Of a DNA stretch of 64,000 nucleotides, positions 28,566-37,395 are shown in pieces. Both the position numbers and the translations under genes were made by a program. This stretch comes from Lachnospiraceae bacterium (GTDB lineage Bacteria > Bacillota > Clostridia > Lachnospirales > Lachnospiraceae). The stretch is from the NCBI GenBank assembly GCA_029068555.1, contig JAIECJ010000121.1, forward strand, positions 1 to 64,000. Direction: 5' to 3'. Within the stretch, counting starts at the first letter, position 1; the number at the start of each line of letters is the position of its first letter. The notes under the pieces were generated by a model. It made no database searches. It saw only the letters and a program-made list of their open reading frames with translations, and was not told the DNA's origin.

Positions 28566-29612
28566 ATGAAGCTTAGCATAGTGGTACCCGTGTATAATAT
28601 GGCGGCTGACGACAAGCTCAGGTTTTGTCTGGACTCGCTGATTAACCAGTCAATTGCGGACTATGAAATCATAGCGGTTGATGACGCATCAACCGATGAA
28701 TCCCTTGAAATTTTGAGGGAGTATGAGTCGAAATATCCGTGGAAATTCAAGGCGATACAGTTATATGAGAATATGAGGCAGGGCGGCGCACGCAATAAGG
28801 GCATTGACGTGGCGCGCGGTAGATGGATTGGCTTTGTGGACGCTGATGACTGGGTTGCGCCCGACATGTATGAGAAACTGATAAAAAAAGCGGAGAAAAC
28901 GGGGGCAGACGTTGTGGGATGCGATTACTGCATGGTCTGTGAGCATACCATGAATGTCGGAAAGGTGCTGCCGAACAATACGCTTGACCAGACAGGGGTT
29001 CTTGACCATGAACGCTATAAAAAGCTTGTCATGAATCCGGGCAGCATGGTTATCAAGGTTTATCTGAAGTCTGTGATTGACGATAATCACCTGAGATTTC
29101 CCGAGAAAACTTTTTATGAGGACAACTGTGCATCGCCGATATGGATGCTGCATTTTACACATTTTGAGAAGGTTGAGGAACCGCTTTACTACTATTACCA
29201 GCATGATGCCTCCACCGTTCATGCAGTCAGCATGGAAAAGTGTGAGGCTAGATTGCTGATGGGGAAACGCCTGATAGAGGAGGCGCGGAAATACGGCATT
29301 TACAAGCCATACAGGCAGGAGTTTGAGTTTGCTTTTTCAAAGCTTTATTATATGAATACACTCTTTACGTATATGCTTGGCATCAAAAGGCCAAAACTTG
29401 GCTTCCTGAAGCTGATTGCGGAGGGAATGAAACATGAATTTCCTGATTTTCAGGACAATATCTATTACCAGAAGGCGTTTGATGACGAACAGAAGAAACT
29501 TGCGGCAATGCATATGCAGTCGCCGTTCAAATTTATGATTTACTTTCGCCTGTTGTATTTTTACCGTAATAAGATACGCCGGAGGACTGGCAGCGGCGAA
29601 ACGCAGGCATAA
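28566..29612 (+). CDS. GT2 family glycosyltransferase
   Basis: LSIVVPVYNMAADDKLRFCLDSLINQSIADYEIIAVDDASTDES; GFVDADDWV. Confidence 0.92.
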   Translation: MKLSIVVPVYNMAADDKLRFCLDSLINQSIADYEIIAVDDASTDESLEILREYESKYPWKFKAIQLYENMRQGGARNKGIDVARGRWIGFVDADDWVAPDMYEKLIKKAEKTGADVVGCDYCMVCEHTMNVGKVLPNNTLDQTGVLDHERYKKLVMNPGSMVIKVYLKSVIDDNHLRFPEKTFYEDNCASPIWMLHFTHFEKVEEPLYYYYQHDASTVHAVSMEKCEARLLMGKRLIEEARKYGIYKPYRQEFEFAFSKLYYMNTLFTYMLGIKRPKLGFLKLIAEGMKHEFPDFQDNIYYQKAFDDEQKKLAAMHMQSPFKFMIYFRLLYFYRNKIRRRTGSGETQA

Positions 29613-29630
29613 ATAAAAGCAGGGGCAGAT

Positions 29631-31124
29631 ATGCAGTTTACTTCTTATGAATTTTTAATTTTTTTTCCGGTTGTCGTGCTAATGTATTATGTGATTCCCA
29701 AAAGACTCCGGCAGCTGTGGTTATTAGCGGCAAGCTACTATTTTTACATGGGATGGAATGCGCAATATGCGCTTCTGATATTGGTCTCCACATTAACTAC
29801 ATACCTGTGCGCTGTGTTTATGGGCGGTGTGGACAACGGGCACAAAAAGAGAAAACGCAGACGAATACTGGTTGCGGGACTTGCTGTAAATCTTGCGATT
29901 CTTGTGTTTTTCAAGTATTTCTATTTTGTGCATGGAGCAATTGGCACTGCATTGGCTGTGTTTGGCGTGAAAATCGCGGTGCCGGAGTTTGACATCCTAC
30001 TGCCGGTAGGCATTTCATTTTATACATTTCAGGCATTGGGGTATGTAATTGATGTATACCGGGGAACAGTCAAGCCTGAGAAGAATGTTATCCGTTATGC
30101 GTTGTTTGTATCTTTTTTTCCGCAGCTTGTTGCGGGGCCAATCGAGAGAAGCGGGCATCTTCTGGGACAGCTTGAAAAAATATCACATGAGAAATTGTGG
30201 GATTTTGACAAGGTCACGAGAGGACTGCTCATGATGCTGTGGGGATTTTTTATGAAGATGGTCATAGCGGATCGGGCTGCAGTGCTAGTGAATCAGGTGT
30301 ATGACCAATACTATATGTATAGCGGAATGGCGCTGCTGCTGGCGTCAGTCTTGTTTGCCGTGGAGATATACTGTGACTTTGCAGGATATTCTGTCATCGC
30401 GATAGGGGCGGCAAAGATTCTGGGCATTGAGCTTATGGTGAATTTCGAGGCGCCATTTTTTTCGACGAGTGTCAGTGCGCTGTGGCGGCGCTGGCATATA
30501 TCGCTGAGCACATGGTTTCGGGATTACCTGTACATACCGCTGGGAGGAAACCGCTGTTCCAGACCGCGCAAATACTTCAACAGTATGGTAACCTTTGCCA
30601 CGAGCGGTCTCTGGCATGGGGCGAGCTGGAATTATGTAGTGTGGGGAGTTATTCAGGGCATGTACATCATAATCGGCGATATCACAAGACCATTCAGGAC
30701 AAAATTGAATGGGTTTTTCGGTGTGCGTGTGAAGTCTTTCGGCTGTCAGTTTATTCAGGGAGTCTGCACGTTTCTTTTGTTTGTGCTCTCTTTGGTGTTT
30801 TTCCGCGCTGATACGGTGGGCGATGGTGTGTACTATATTCAGAGAATGTTTCTGCAGTTTGATGTGTGGACGCTTTTTGACGAATCAATCTATCATCTGG
30901 GACTTGACAGAAAGGAAATGGGCGTTTTGTGGATTGGAATTTTGATACTGCTTATAGTTGATGCATATTATGTGCGAAAAAAAGCACTGTTTGACAGTCT
31001 GGTAAAGGAGCAGTGCCTTGCTGTGCAGTATGTGATTGTAGCGGCGCTGCTGGTGTTGGTAATTGTGTTTGGCGTGTATGGAGATGGATATGACGCGGCA
31101 CAGTTTATCTATTTTCAGTTTTGA
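29631..31124 (+). CDS. MBOAT-family membrane O-acyltransferase (AlgI/PatA-like)
   Basis: LLPVGISFYTFQALGYVIDVYRG; FFPQLVAGPIERS; LWRRWHISLSTWFRDYLYIPLGGNR; SGLWHGASWNYVVWG. Confidence 0.95.
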   Translation: MQFTSYEFLIFFPVVVLMYYVIPKRLRQLWLLAASYYFYMGWNAQYALLILVSTLTTYLCAVFMGGVDNGHKKRKRRRILVAGLAVNLAILVFFKYFYFVHGAIGTALAVFGVKIAVPEFDILLPVGISFYTFQALGYVIDVYRGTVKPEKNVIRYALFVSFFPQLVAGPIERSGHLLGQLEKISHEKLWDFDKVTRGLLMMLWGFFMKMVIADRAAVLVNQVYDQYYMYSGMALLLASVLFAVEIYCDFAGYSVIAIGAAKILGIELMVNFEAPFFSTSVSALWRRWHISLSTWFRDYLYIPLGGNRCSRPRKYFNSMVTFATSGLWHGASWNYVVWGVIQGMYIIIGDITRPFRTKLNGFFGVRVKSFGCQFIQGVCTFLLFVLSLVFFRADTVGDGVYYIQRMFLQFDVWTLFDESIYHLGLDRKEMGVLWIGILILLIVDAYYVRKKALFDSLVKEQCLAVQYVIVAALLVLVIVFGVYGDGYDAAQFIYFQF

Positions 31125-31144
31125 TGTGCAGGGGGAGGTTTGTT

Positions 31145-32515
31145 TTGTCAGGGAAAATGAAAATGTCAAGAATTGCCGCCGTGATATCCTTTTTTGTGTT
31201 TACGGGACTGGTGCTCACAGCAGCCGGCAGAATTGTGCGGGCAAAGTTTATCGGTGATTCCACGACAATTGTCAATGGCTTCTATGCAGAAAAAAGAAAT
31301 GATATCGACATGGTTATAATAGGAAGCAGCAACAGCTTCTGTACAGTGAATCCGCTGATTTTGTATGAAGAATATGGCATAGCTGCCTATGATTTTGGCA
31401 GTTCGTCGCAGCCAATGCATATTTCCAGCCTGTATCTAAAGGAGGCGCTGAAAGTGCAGAAGCCTAAGGTGGTGGCACTCGAAGTTAATATGCTGACGGG
31501 CAATAGTATCAATAGCAAAAATGAATCGGCATTCCGCTGGGGATTTACGGATATTCCGCTTTCATGGGACAAGATAAAGTGCATTTATCGGTCGGTGGGA
31601 ACTGTAGATGGAGCGTTTTTTTCATATGTTTTTCCGATATTCCGATATCATGACCGGTGGAAAGAGTTAAGTAAGCTTGACTATACATATTTCTGTCAGG
31701 ATAAGACAAACTATACAAAGGGATATCTGGAAACACAGTCCGTGTCGGAAAATGCTGTAAATCTGAACTGTTATGACTATGACGAGGGGGAGGCCTGGAT
31801 TGAGGAGGCAAGTATTGCCTGTCTTGACGAGATGATAGAGCTGTGCGGCAAGAAAAATGTGGAGCTGCTGCTGTTCAAGTCGCCAAACGAAAACTGGCAC
31901 AGGTATGACACAGAGGCTGTTCGGGAGCTTGCTGGTGAACGCGGACTATTGTTTGTGGATTACAATGAACTTTATCACAGTGGGGAACTGGAGCTTGACC
32001 CAGCGAATGACTTCAGGGACGGGGAGCACCTCAATGACTTTGGAGCAGCAAAGGTTACAAGTCATCTGGGAGCATTTATTCAGGCGAACTTTAATCTGCC
32101 GGATAGACGGAACGAAGAAAAAGGTGGCAATTCATGGGACAGGGCATGTCAGTACCAGCGCAGAAGCGGCTGGCAGGAGTTTATGGCATCGACAAGCGCG
32201 GAGGAGTGTTTTGACAGGGTCAGGAACGATGAAGACTATGTCATGATTGTGACGGACACCAAATCGGGAAGTGGAAAACGCGTGCATCAGTGGGTATACC
32301 AGGATGGAGAGGTGGCACTTGATGTAACGTGGAAAGAGAACGGCATGAGGCATATGAAAATTGGCGAAAGTGAGCTTGTCCTGATAAAGCTTGGCGGCGT
32401 ATATCAGGTATTGATTGACGATATTGACCATTATCAGGCGGGAAGCAGATGGAATATTATCGTTTATGACAAAATTACAAAAGAAGTCAAAGCAAGCATG
32501 GTATTTAATGAATAG
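31145..32515 (+). CDS. SGNH/AlgJ-DltD-like extracytoplasmic acyltransfer partner with extra C-terminal domain
   Basis: N-terminal TM; IDMVIIGSSNSFCTVNPLILYEEYGIAAYDFGSSSQ; DGEHLNDFGAAKV (SGNH D-x-x-H); C-terminal NIIVYDKITKEVKASMVFN; ORF track start 31121. Confidence 0.65.
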   Translation: MSGKMKMSRIAAVISFFVFTGLVLTAAGRIVRAKFIGDSTTIVNGFYAEKRNDIDMVIIGSSNSFCTVNPLILYEEYGIAAYDFGSSSQPMHISSLYLKEALKVQKPKVVALEVNMLTGNSINSKNESAFRWGFTDIPLSWDKIKCIYRSVGTVDGAFFSYVFPIFRYHDRWKELSKLDYTYFCQDKTNYTKGYLETQSVSENAVNLNCYDYDEGEAWIEEASIACLDEMIELCGKKNVELLLFKSPNENWHRYDTEAVRELAGERGLLFVDYNELYHSGELELDPANDFRDGEHLNDFGAAKVTSHLGAFIQANFNLPDRRNEEKGGNSWDRACQYQRRSGWQEFMASTSAEECFDRVRNDEDYVMIVTDTKSGSGKRVHQWVYQDGEVALDVTWKENGMRHMKIGESELVLIKLGGVYQVLIDDIDHYQAGSRWNIIVYDKITKEVKASMVFNE

Positions 32516-32531
32516 TTTATGCTATGTAATT

Positions 32532-32560
32532 TTGACGTATGGATAAATCTGTGGTAAAAT
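32532..32560 (+). promoter_or_regulatory. Strong sigma-A type promoter for the pse operon: TTGACG-N17-TAAAAT
   Basis: TTGACG 32532-32537, TAAAAT 32555-32560, 17 nt spacer, 35 nt before the pseB ATG at 32596. Confidence 0.65.
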
Positions 32561-32595
32561 CTGGAATAGAAGATTGCAATTTTGGAGGAAAATGT

Positions 32596-33591
32596 ATGTT
32601 ATTGGATGATAAAACGATATTGGTAACAGGCGGTACGGGATCATTTGGAAGATGTTTTACAGAATATGTGCTGACACATTATAATCCCAGGAAAATTATT
32701 ATATATTCAAGGGATGAGTTCAAGCAGTGGATGATGGCAAATGATTTTGTAAAGTATAAAGAGAAGCTGCGTTTTTTTATCGGGGATGTGCGCGACTATG
32801 AGCGAATGAAGCGCGCTTTTGAGGGTGTTGATTATGTAATCCACGCAGCGGCGATGAAGCAGGTGCCTGCATGCGAGTACAATCCGAATGAAGCAATCAA
32901 GACGAATGTAAATGGTGCCCAGAATATCATTGATGCGGCGCTCAACACTGGAATTAAAAAGGTTGTGGCGCTTTCTACGGACAAGGCAGTCAATCCGGTG
33001 AACCTGTATGGCGGGACAAAACTTGTGTCGGATAAGCTGTTTATCGCTGCAAATGCATACTGTGGCACCAAGGATTTGAATTTTTCCATCGTGAGATACG
33101 GAAATGTGGCGGGAAGCCGCGGTTCGGTGATTCCTTTGTTCCAGAAACTGATTGACGAGGGAGCGGACGCGCTTCCGATTACCGATTACCGGATGACACG
33201 TTTCTGGATCAGCCTTACGCAGGGAGTGGAGCTTGTGATTAAGGCGCTTGAGGAGGCGAAAGGCGGCGAGACATTTATCAGCAGGATTCCTTCGTTCAGG
33301 ATAACGGATCTTGCGGAAGCGATGGCGCCGGGCATGAAGACGGTAGAGACTGGTATCCGGCCAGGTGAAAAACTGCATGAGGTGATGATAACGGAGGAGG
33401 ATTCTATGACTACGTATGAATATGACAAAAACTTTATCATCTATCCGCAGATGTTCTGGCAGGAGTCAAAGCGCCCGAATCCAAGCGGAAAAAAGGTTGC
33501 AGACGGATTTTATTATTCTTCGGGAAACAACACACAGTGGCTTTCTGTGGAGCAGATTCGGGCGCTTTTGAAGACAGATTTGCACGATTAA
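32596..33591 (+). CDS. pseB: UDP-GlcNAc 4,6-dehydratase (inverting), PseB
   Basis: KTILVTGGTGSFGRCFTEYVL; AAMKQVPACEYNPNEAIKTNVNGAQN; STDKAVNPVNLYGGTKLVSDKL; start 32596 after GGAGG. Confidence 0.95.
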   Translation: MLLDDKTILVTGGTGSFGRCFTEYVLTHYNPRKIIIYSRDEFKQWMMANDFVKYKEKLRFFIGDVRDYERMKRAFEGVDYVIHAAAMKQVPACEYNPNEAIKTNVNGAQNIIDAALNTGIKKVVALSTDKAVNPVNLYGGTKLVSDKLFIAANAYCGTKDLNFSIVRYGNVAGSRGSVIPLFQKLIDEGADALPITDYRMTRFWISLTQGVELVIKALEEAKGGETFISRIPSFRITDLAEAMAPGMKTVETGIRPGEKLHEVMITEEDSMTTYEYDKNFIIYPQMFWQESKRPNPSGKKVADGFYYSSGNNTQWLSVEQIRALLKTDLHD

Positions 33592-33593
33592 GA

Positions 33594-33647
33594 CAGCAAA
33601 TATGTGTAGTGTCCCAATTTGGCGGTTTTGACAACAATGAAGGATAT
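33594..33647 (+). repeat. Copy C of the degenerate leader repeat (54 nt up to the pseC ATG)
   Basis: cagcaaatatgtgtagtgtcccaatttggcggttttgacaacaatgaaggatat. Confidence 0.6.
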
Positions 33648-34868
33648 ATGAATGGAAAGGGAATGAGTGCCAGGATGGATAAACCAGCGATTGCCGGAGG
33701 GATTCCGGTCAGGGAAACGAAACTATATTATGGACATCAGTATATTGACGAGGCGGATGTCAAGGCCGTATCGGAGGTTCTTGTGAGTGATGCGTTGACG
33801 TGCGGACCGAAGATACCGGAGCTCGAGCGGCGGCTCTGTGCCCTGTCTGGGGCAAAACATGCTGTGATGTGCAGCAATGGAACAGCAGCGCTCCATATTG
33901 CAATGATGGCGGCAGGTATCGGTGAGGGGGATGAAGTGATTACCTCGCCGATTACCTTCGCGGCATCTGCAAACTGTGTACGTTACTGCGGGGGAAAACC
34001 GGTTTTTGCGGATATCAATCCATATACCTACAATATTGATCCGGATAGTGTCTGTGAGAAGATAACAGACAGGACGAAGGCAGTGGTGGCTGTAGACTAT
34101 ACGGGACAGGCTGCCCAGCTTGACGAACTGCTTGCGGTCTGCCGTGATAAGGGGATTTTGCTGGTAGAGGACGGTGCGCATTCGATTGGTACAAAATATA
34201 AGGGAAAGCCGGTCGGCGGTATCGCGGACATGACAGCGTTCAGTTTTCATCCGGTAAAGACCATCACAGGCGGGGAGGGCGGAGCGGTTCTTACAAATTC
34301 TGACGAACTGTATGAGAAGCTGGCGCTTTACCGCTCACACGGCATTACAAAGGATGCGGTTTTTTTTGAACATGCAAGTCATGGTTCGTGGTATCACGAA
34401 CAGATTGAGCTTGGGTACAATTACAGAATCACAGATATCCAGTGCGCCCTGATTCTGAGCCAGCTGGATAAGCTGGAGATGTTTTCTGCGAGACGCAGGG
34501 AGATTGTAAACAAATACAATGAAGCATTCGCAGCGATACCAGAGCTTTTTGTCCAGCAGGAAATCTCTGAGTCTGACACAACGAGGCATCTCTACATACT
34601 GCGGATAAAGCCTGAGATGCTGCGTATTGACCGCAAAGGTTTTTTTGCGGCGATGGCGGCTGAGAACATCTGCTGCAATGTGCATTATATTCCCGTGTAC
34701 TGGCACCCGTATTATGAAAAGCTTGGCTACAGGAGGGGGCTGTGCCCTAATGCGGAGAAGCTTTATGAGGAAATGATGAGCCTGCCGCTTTATTATTCAA
34801 TGACGGACAAGGATGTTGAAGATGTGATACAGGCAGTCATGAAAATAGTCGATTACTATAAAAAATAG
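33648..34868 (+). CDS. pseC: PseC, UDP-4-amino-4,6-dideoxy-N-acetyl-beta-L-altrosamine transaminase
   Basis: LYYGHQYIDEADVKAVSEVLVSDALTCGPKIPELERRL; DGAHSIGTKYKGKPVG; FSFHPVKTITGGEGGAV; start 33648 preferred over track start 33537. Confidence 0.94.
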   Translation: MNGKGMSARMDKPAIAGGIPVRETKLYYGHQYIDEADVKAVSEVLVSDALTCGPKIPELERRLCALSGAKHAVMCSNGTAALHIAMMAAGIGEGDEVITSPITFAASANCVRYCGGKPVFADINPYTYNIDPDSVCEKITDRTKAVVAVDYTGQAAQLDELLAVCRDKGILLVEDGAHSIGTKYKGKPVGGIADMTAFSFHPVKTITGGEGGAVLTNSDELYEKLALYRSHGITKDAVFFEHASHGSWYHEQIELGYNYRITDIQCALILSQLDKLEMFSARRREIVNKYNEAFAAIPELFVQQEISESDTTRHLYILRIKPEMLRIDRKGFFAAMAAENICCNVHYIPVYWHPYYEKLGYRRGLCPNAEKLYEEMMSLPLYYSMTDKDVEDVIQAVMKIVDYYKK

Positions 34869-34896
34869 TCTGGTTATTCACTAACCAGACTTTTCG
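34868..34896 (+). terminator. Rho-independent-like terminator between pseC and pseF
   Basis: GTCTGGTTA-ttcac-TAACCAGAC perfect 9-bp stem followed by TTTTC. Confidence 0.65.
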
Positions 34897-34897
34897 C

Positions 34898-34945
34898 ACG
34901 GCAAATTTGTGCCAAGGCTCAAATTCGCAGGAATTTGGCTATTGC
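34898..34945 (+). repeat. Copy D of the degenerate leader repeat, between pseC and pseF
   Basis: acggcaaatttgtgccaaggctcaaattcgcaggaatttggctattgc; contains perfect hairpin CAAATTC-gcag-GAATTTG (34920-34937). Confidence 0.65.
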
Positions 34946-34991
34946 ATGTTGTGAATAGTGAAAAAACATTAAAAAATGGGCAGTATGGAGA

Positions 34992-35699
34992 ATGAATATG
35001 AAAAGTGTGGCAATTATCACGGCAAGGGGAGGAAGCAAAAGGATTCCCAGAAAGAACATAAAGCCTTTTTTAGGGAGACCAATTCTGGAATATAGTATTG
35101 AAGCGGCGCTGCAGACAGGCATGTTTCATGAAGTTATGGTCTCGACAGATGACGAGGAAATCGCGCAGGCGGCAAAAAAAGCCGGCGCAAAAGTACCTTT
35201 TTTTAGGAGTAAGGAGGCGTCCAATGACTTTGCGACGACAGCAGATGTAATTGCGGAAGTCATAGAATCCTATGAGCGGATTGGAATGCATTTTGGCAGG
35301 GCCTGCTGTATCTATCCCACAGCGCCTTTTGTGACATCAAATGCCATCAAGACAGCAATGATGCTTCTTGAACAAGAGAAGGCGGACAGCGTGATTCCGG
35401 TTGTGAAGTTTTCTTTTCCGCCGCAGCGCTGTGTTGTTATCAATGATGGCAGACTGATGCCGAAATGGCCTGAAAATATGGCGAAACGCTCACAGGACCT
35501 GGAGCCATATTATCATGACTGCGGACAGTTTTACTGCCTGAATGTGGAGAGCTTCCAGAGACAGAAAGCAATCTGGATGGAGAATGTCGTTCCGTTTATA
35601 CAGGACGAAATCAATGTGCAGGATATTGATACGCCGGAGGACTGGAAAATTGCCGAGATGAAATACAAATTATTACGATGTGAGGATGTAAGGATATAG
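34992..35699 (+). CDS. pseF: Pseudaminic acid cytidylyltransferase
   Basis: VAIITARGGSKRIPRKNIKPFLGRPILEYSIEAAL; VSTDDEEIAQAAKKAGAKVPFFRS; CIYPTAPFVT. Confidence 0.95.
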   Translation: MNMKSVAIITARGGSKRIPRKNIKPFLGRPILEYSIEAALQTGMFHEVMVSTDDEEIAQAAKKAGAKVPFFRSKEASNDFATTADVIAEVIESYERIGMHFGRACCIYPTAPFVTSNAIKTAMMLLEQEKADSVIPVVKFSFPPQRCVVINDGRLMPKWPENMAKRSQDLEPYYHDCGQFYCLNVESFQRQKAIWMENVVPFIQDEINVQDIDTPEDWKIAEMKYKLLRCEDVRI

Positions 35700-35718
35700 T
35701 GTGAGAACACAGATTTGA

Positions 35719-35768
35719 GATTCCGCAGAGCGGAATCATGGCGGTTAGTCTGAAATCATGGCGGTTAG
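35719..35768 (+). repeat. Hairpin (GATTCCGC-aga-GCGGAATC) overlapping a 20-bp tandem duplication upstream of pseI
   Basis: AATCATGGCGGTTAG occurs at 35734-35748 and 35754-35768 (20-bp period). Confidence 0.8.
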
Positions 35769-35803
35769 CGTTATAGGGCGCAGCGGATTGAATGGAGGAA
35801 GAT

Positions 35804-36853
35804 ATGAGCAGTATGATCAATATAAATGGCAGAATGGTAGGGGACGGTGCACCTGTCTATATAATAGCAGAGATGTCGGCAAATCACGCTGGAAGCATGG
35901 AGCGTGCCCTTGAAATGATTCATGTGGCCAAGGAGGCAGGGGCGGACTGTGTAAAAATACAGACCTATACAGCGGATACGATGACGATTGACTGTCATAA
36001 TGCGTACTTTCAAATCGAAAAGGGCACATGGGAGGGAGAAAACCTCTATGGACTGTACCAGAAGGCTTACACACCGTGGGAGTGGCAGGACAAGCTTCGG
36101 GACGAGGCGGTAAAGGCGGGGATTGATTTTCTCTCGACACCATTTGATAATAACTCTGTGGATTTTCTGGAGAAACTTGGTGTAAGCTTTTATAAAGTGG
36201 CTTCCTTTGAACTGGTGGATATACCGCTTCTTGAATACATTGCATCAAAAAACAAACCAATCATCATGTCGACTGGGATGGGAACGATTGAGGAGATCAA
36301 TGAGGCGGTTGAGGCGATATACAGTGTCGGAAACAGGCAGCTTGCATTGATGAAATGTTCAAGCGCATATCCGGCAAGGCATGAAGAGATGAATCTGCGC
36401 ACTATCTGCGATATGAAAAAACGTTTTGACATACCGGTAGGATTGTCCGACCACTCGATGGGGGCTTTCAGCGCTGCGACAGCAGTTGCCATGGGCGCCA
36501 GTATCATTGAGAAGCATTTCTGCATTAGCCGCGCTGTCAAAAATCCTGACTCGAGTTTTTCGATGGAGCCTGATGAGTTCCGCGATATGGTGCAGCAGGT
36601 GCGCGAAGTTGAGCGGGCAATGGGAAAAGTCAGCTATGGGGTATCGAGGCAGGAGGAGACAAATGCCTGTTTCCGGCGCTCTCTATTTGTTGTAAAGGAT
36701 ATTGCCGCTGGAGAGATGCTGACACCCGAAAATATCAGGAGTATCAGACCGGCGTATGGTCTGAAGCCGAAGCATTACAAGGAAGTGCTCGGAAAAAAAG
36801 CGAAGCATGATATCAGCCGTGGAACACCACTGGCGTTTGAAGACATTGAGTGA
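35804..36853 (+). CDS. pseI: Pseudaminic acid synthase (NeuB family)
   Basis: VYIIAEMSANHAGSMERALEMIHVAKEAGADCVKIQTYT; MSTGMGTIEEI; GLSDHSMG; C-terminal SAF-like domain; GGAGGAA Shine-Dalgarno before ATG 35804. Confidence 0.95.
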   Translation: MSSMININGRMVGDGAPVYIIAEMSANHAGSMERALEMIHVAKEAGADCVKIQTYTADTMTIDCHNAYFQIEKGTWEGENLYGLYQKAYTPWEWQDKLRDEAVKAGIDFLSTPFDNNSVDFLEKLGVSFYKVASFELVDIPLLEYIASKNKPIIMSTGMGTIEEINEAVEAIYSVGNRQLALMKCSSAYPARHEEMNLRTICDMKKRFDIPVGLSDHSMGAFSAATAVAMGASIIEKHFCISRAVKNPDSSFSMEPDEFRDMVQQVREVERAMGKVSYGVSRQEETNACFRRSLFVVKDIAAGEMLTPENIRSIRPAYGLKPKHYKEVLGKKAKHDISRGTPLAFEDIE

Positions 36854-36870
36854 TATTGTAGGAGGCACGG

Positions 36871-37365
36871 ATGGATACGACTGGTTTAAAAGAGGCTGGT
36901 ATGGATAATAGGCTGCATCTGCGCAGTGTGTGTCAGTCGGATATGGATTTACTCTTTGTGTGGGCGAATGATGATACGGTCAGGAAAAATGCATTCCATA
37001 CAGAAAAGATTACCTATGAAAATCATGTAAAGTGGTTTTCAAAAATGCTGGCAGACAAAACCGTTTACCAGTACATCCTGTGCGAGGGTGAATGCCCGAT
37101 AGGACAGATTCGGCTGAATGTCGAAAAAGGAGAGGGTGTTATTGATTACAGTATTTGTGCCGCAAAGCGTGGGAAAGGTTATGGAAGCAGATTGCTTCAG
37201 CTGATTCGACAACGTGTGTTATTTGATAAAATATCGGATGTTACAAAACTGACGGGGCAGGTAAAGTATGAAAATACCGCTTCAGCAAGGGCATTTGAGC
37301 GATGCGGTTTTACTAGAAAAGAGAAGCCGGAATATATCCAGTTTGAGCTGGAATTATTAAAATAA
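36871..37365 (+). CDS. pseH: GNAT N-acetyltransferase, PseH-like
   Basis: LHLRSVCQSDMDLLFVWANDDTVRKNAFHTEKITYENHVKWFSKML; YSICAAKRGKGYGSRLLQLI; position between pseI and pseG. Confidence 0.85.
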   Translation: MDTTGLKEAGMDNRLHLRSVCQSDMDLLFVWANDDTVRKNAFHTEKITYENHVKWFSKMLADKTVYQYILCEGECPIGQIRLNVEKGEGVIDYSICAAKRGKGYGSRLLQLIRQRVLFDKISDVTKLTGQVKYENTASARAFERCGFTRKEKPEYIQFELELLK

Positions 37366-37395
37366 CAACAGAAACGCAGGAAAAGGAGTTTTGCC

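Noticed and set aside
1374-37125. 0A-box-like heptamers TGTCGAA (for example 1374-1380 in flhO and 37119-37125 in pseH) as targets of the orphan Spo0A-like protein
   Set aside because: Several are expected by chance in 64 kb on both strands, and those located are inside coding sequence. The intergenic sequence before rfbD only has the imperfect TGTCGAG (12398-12404).
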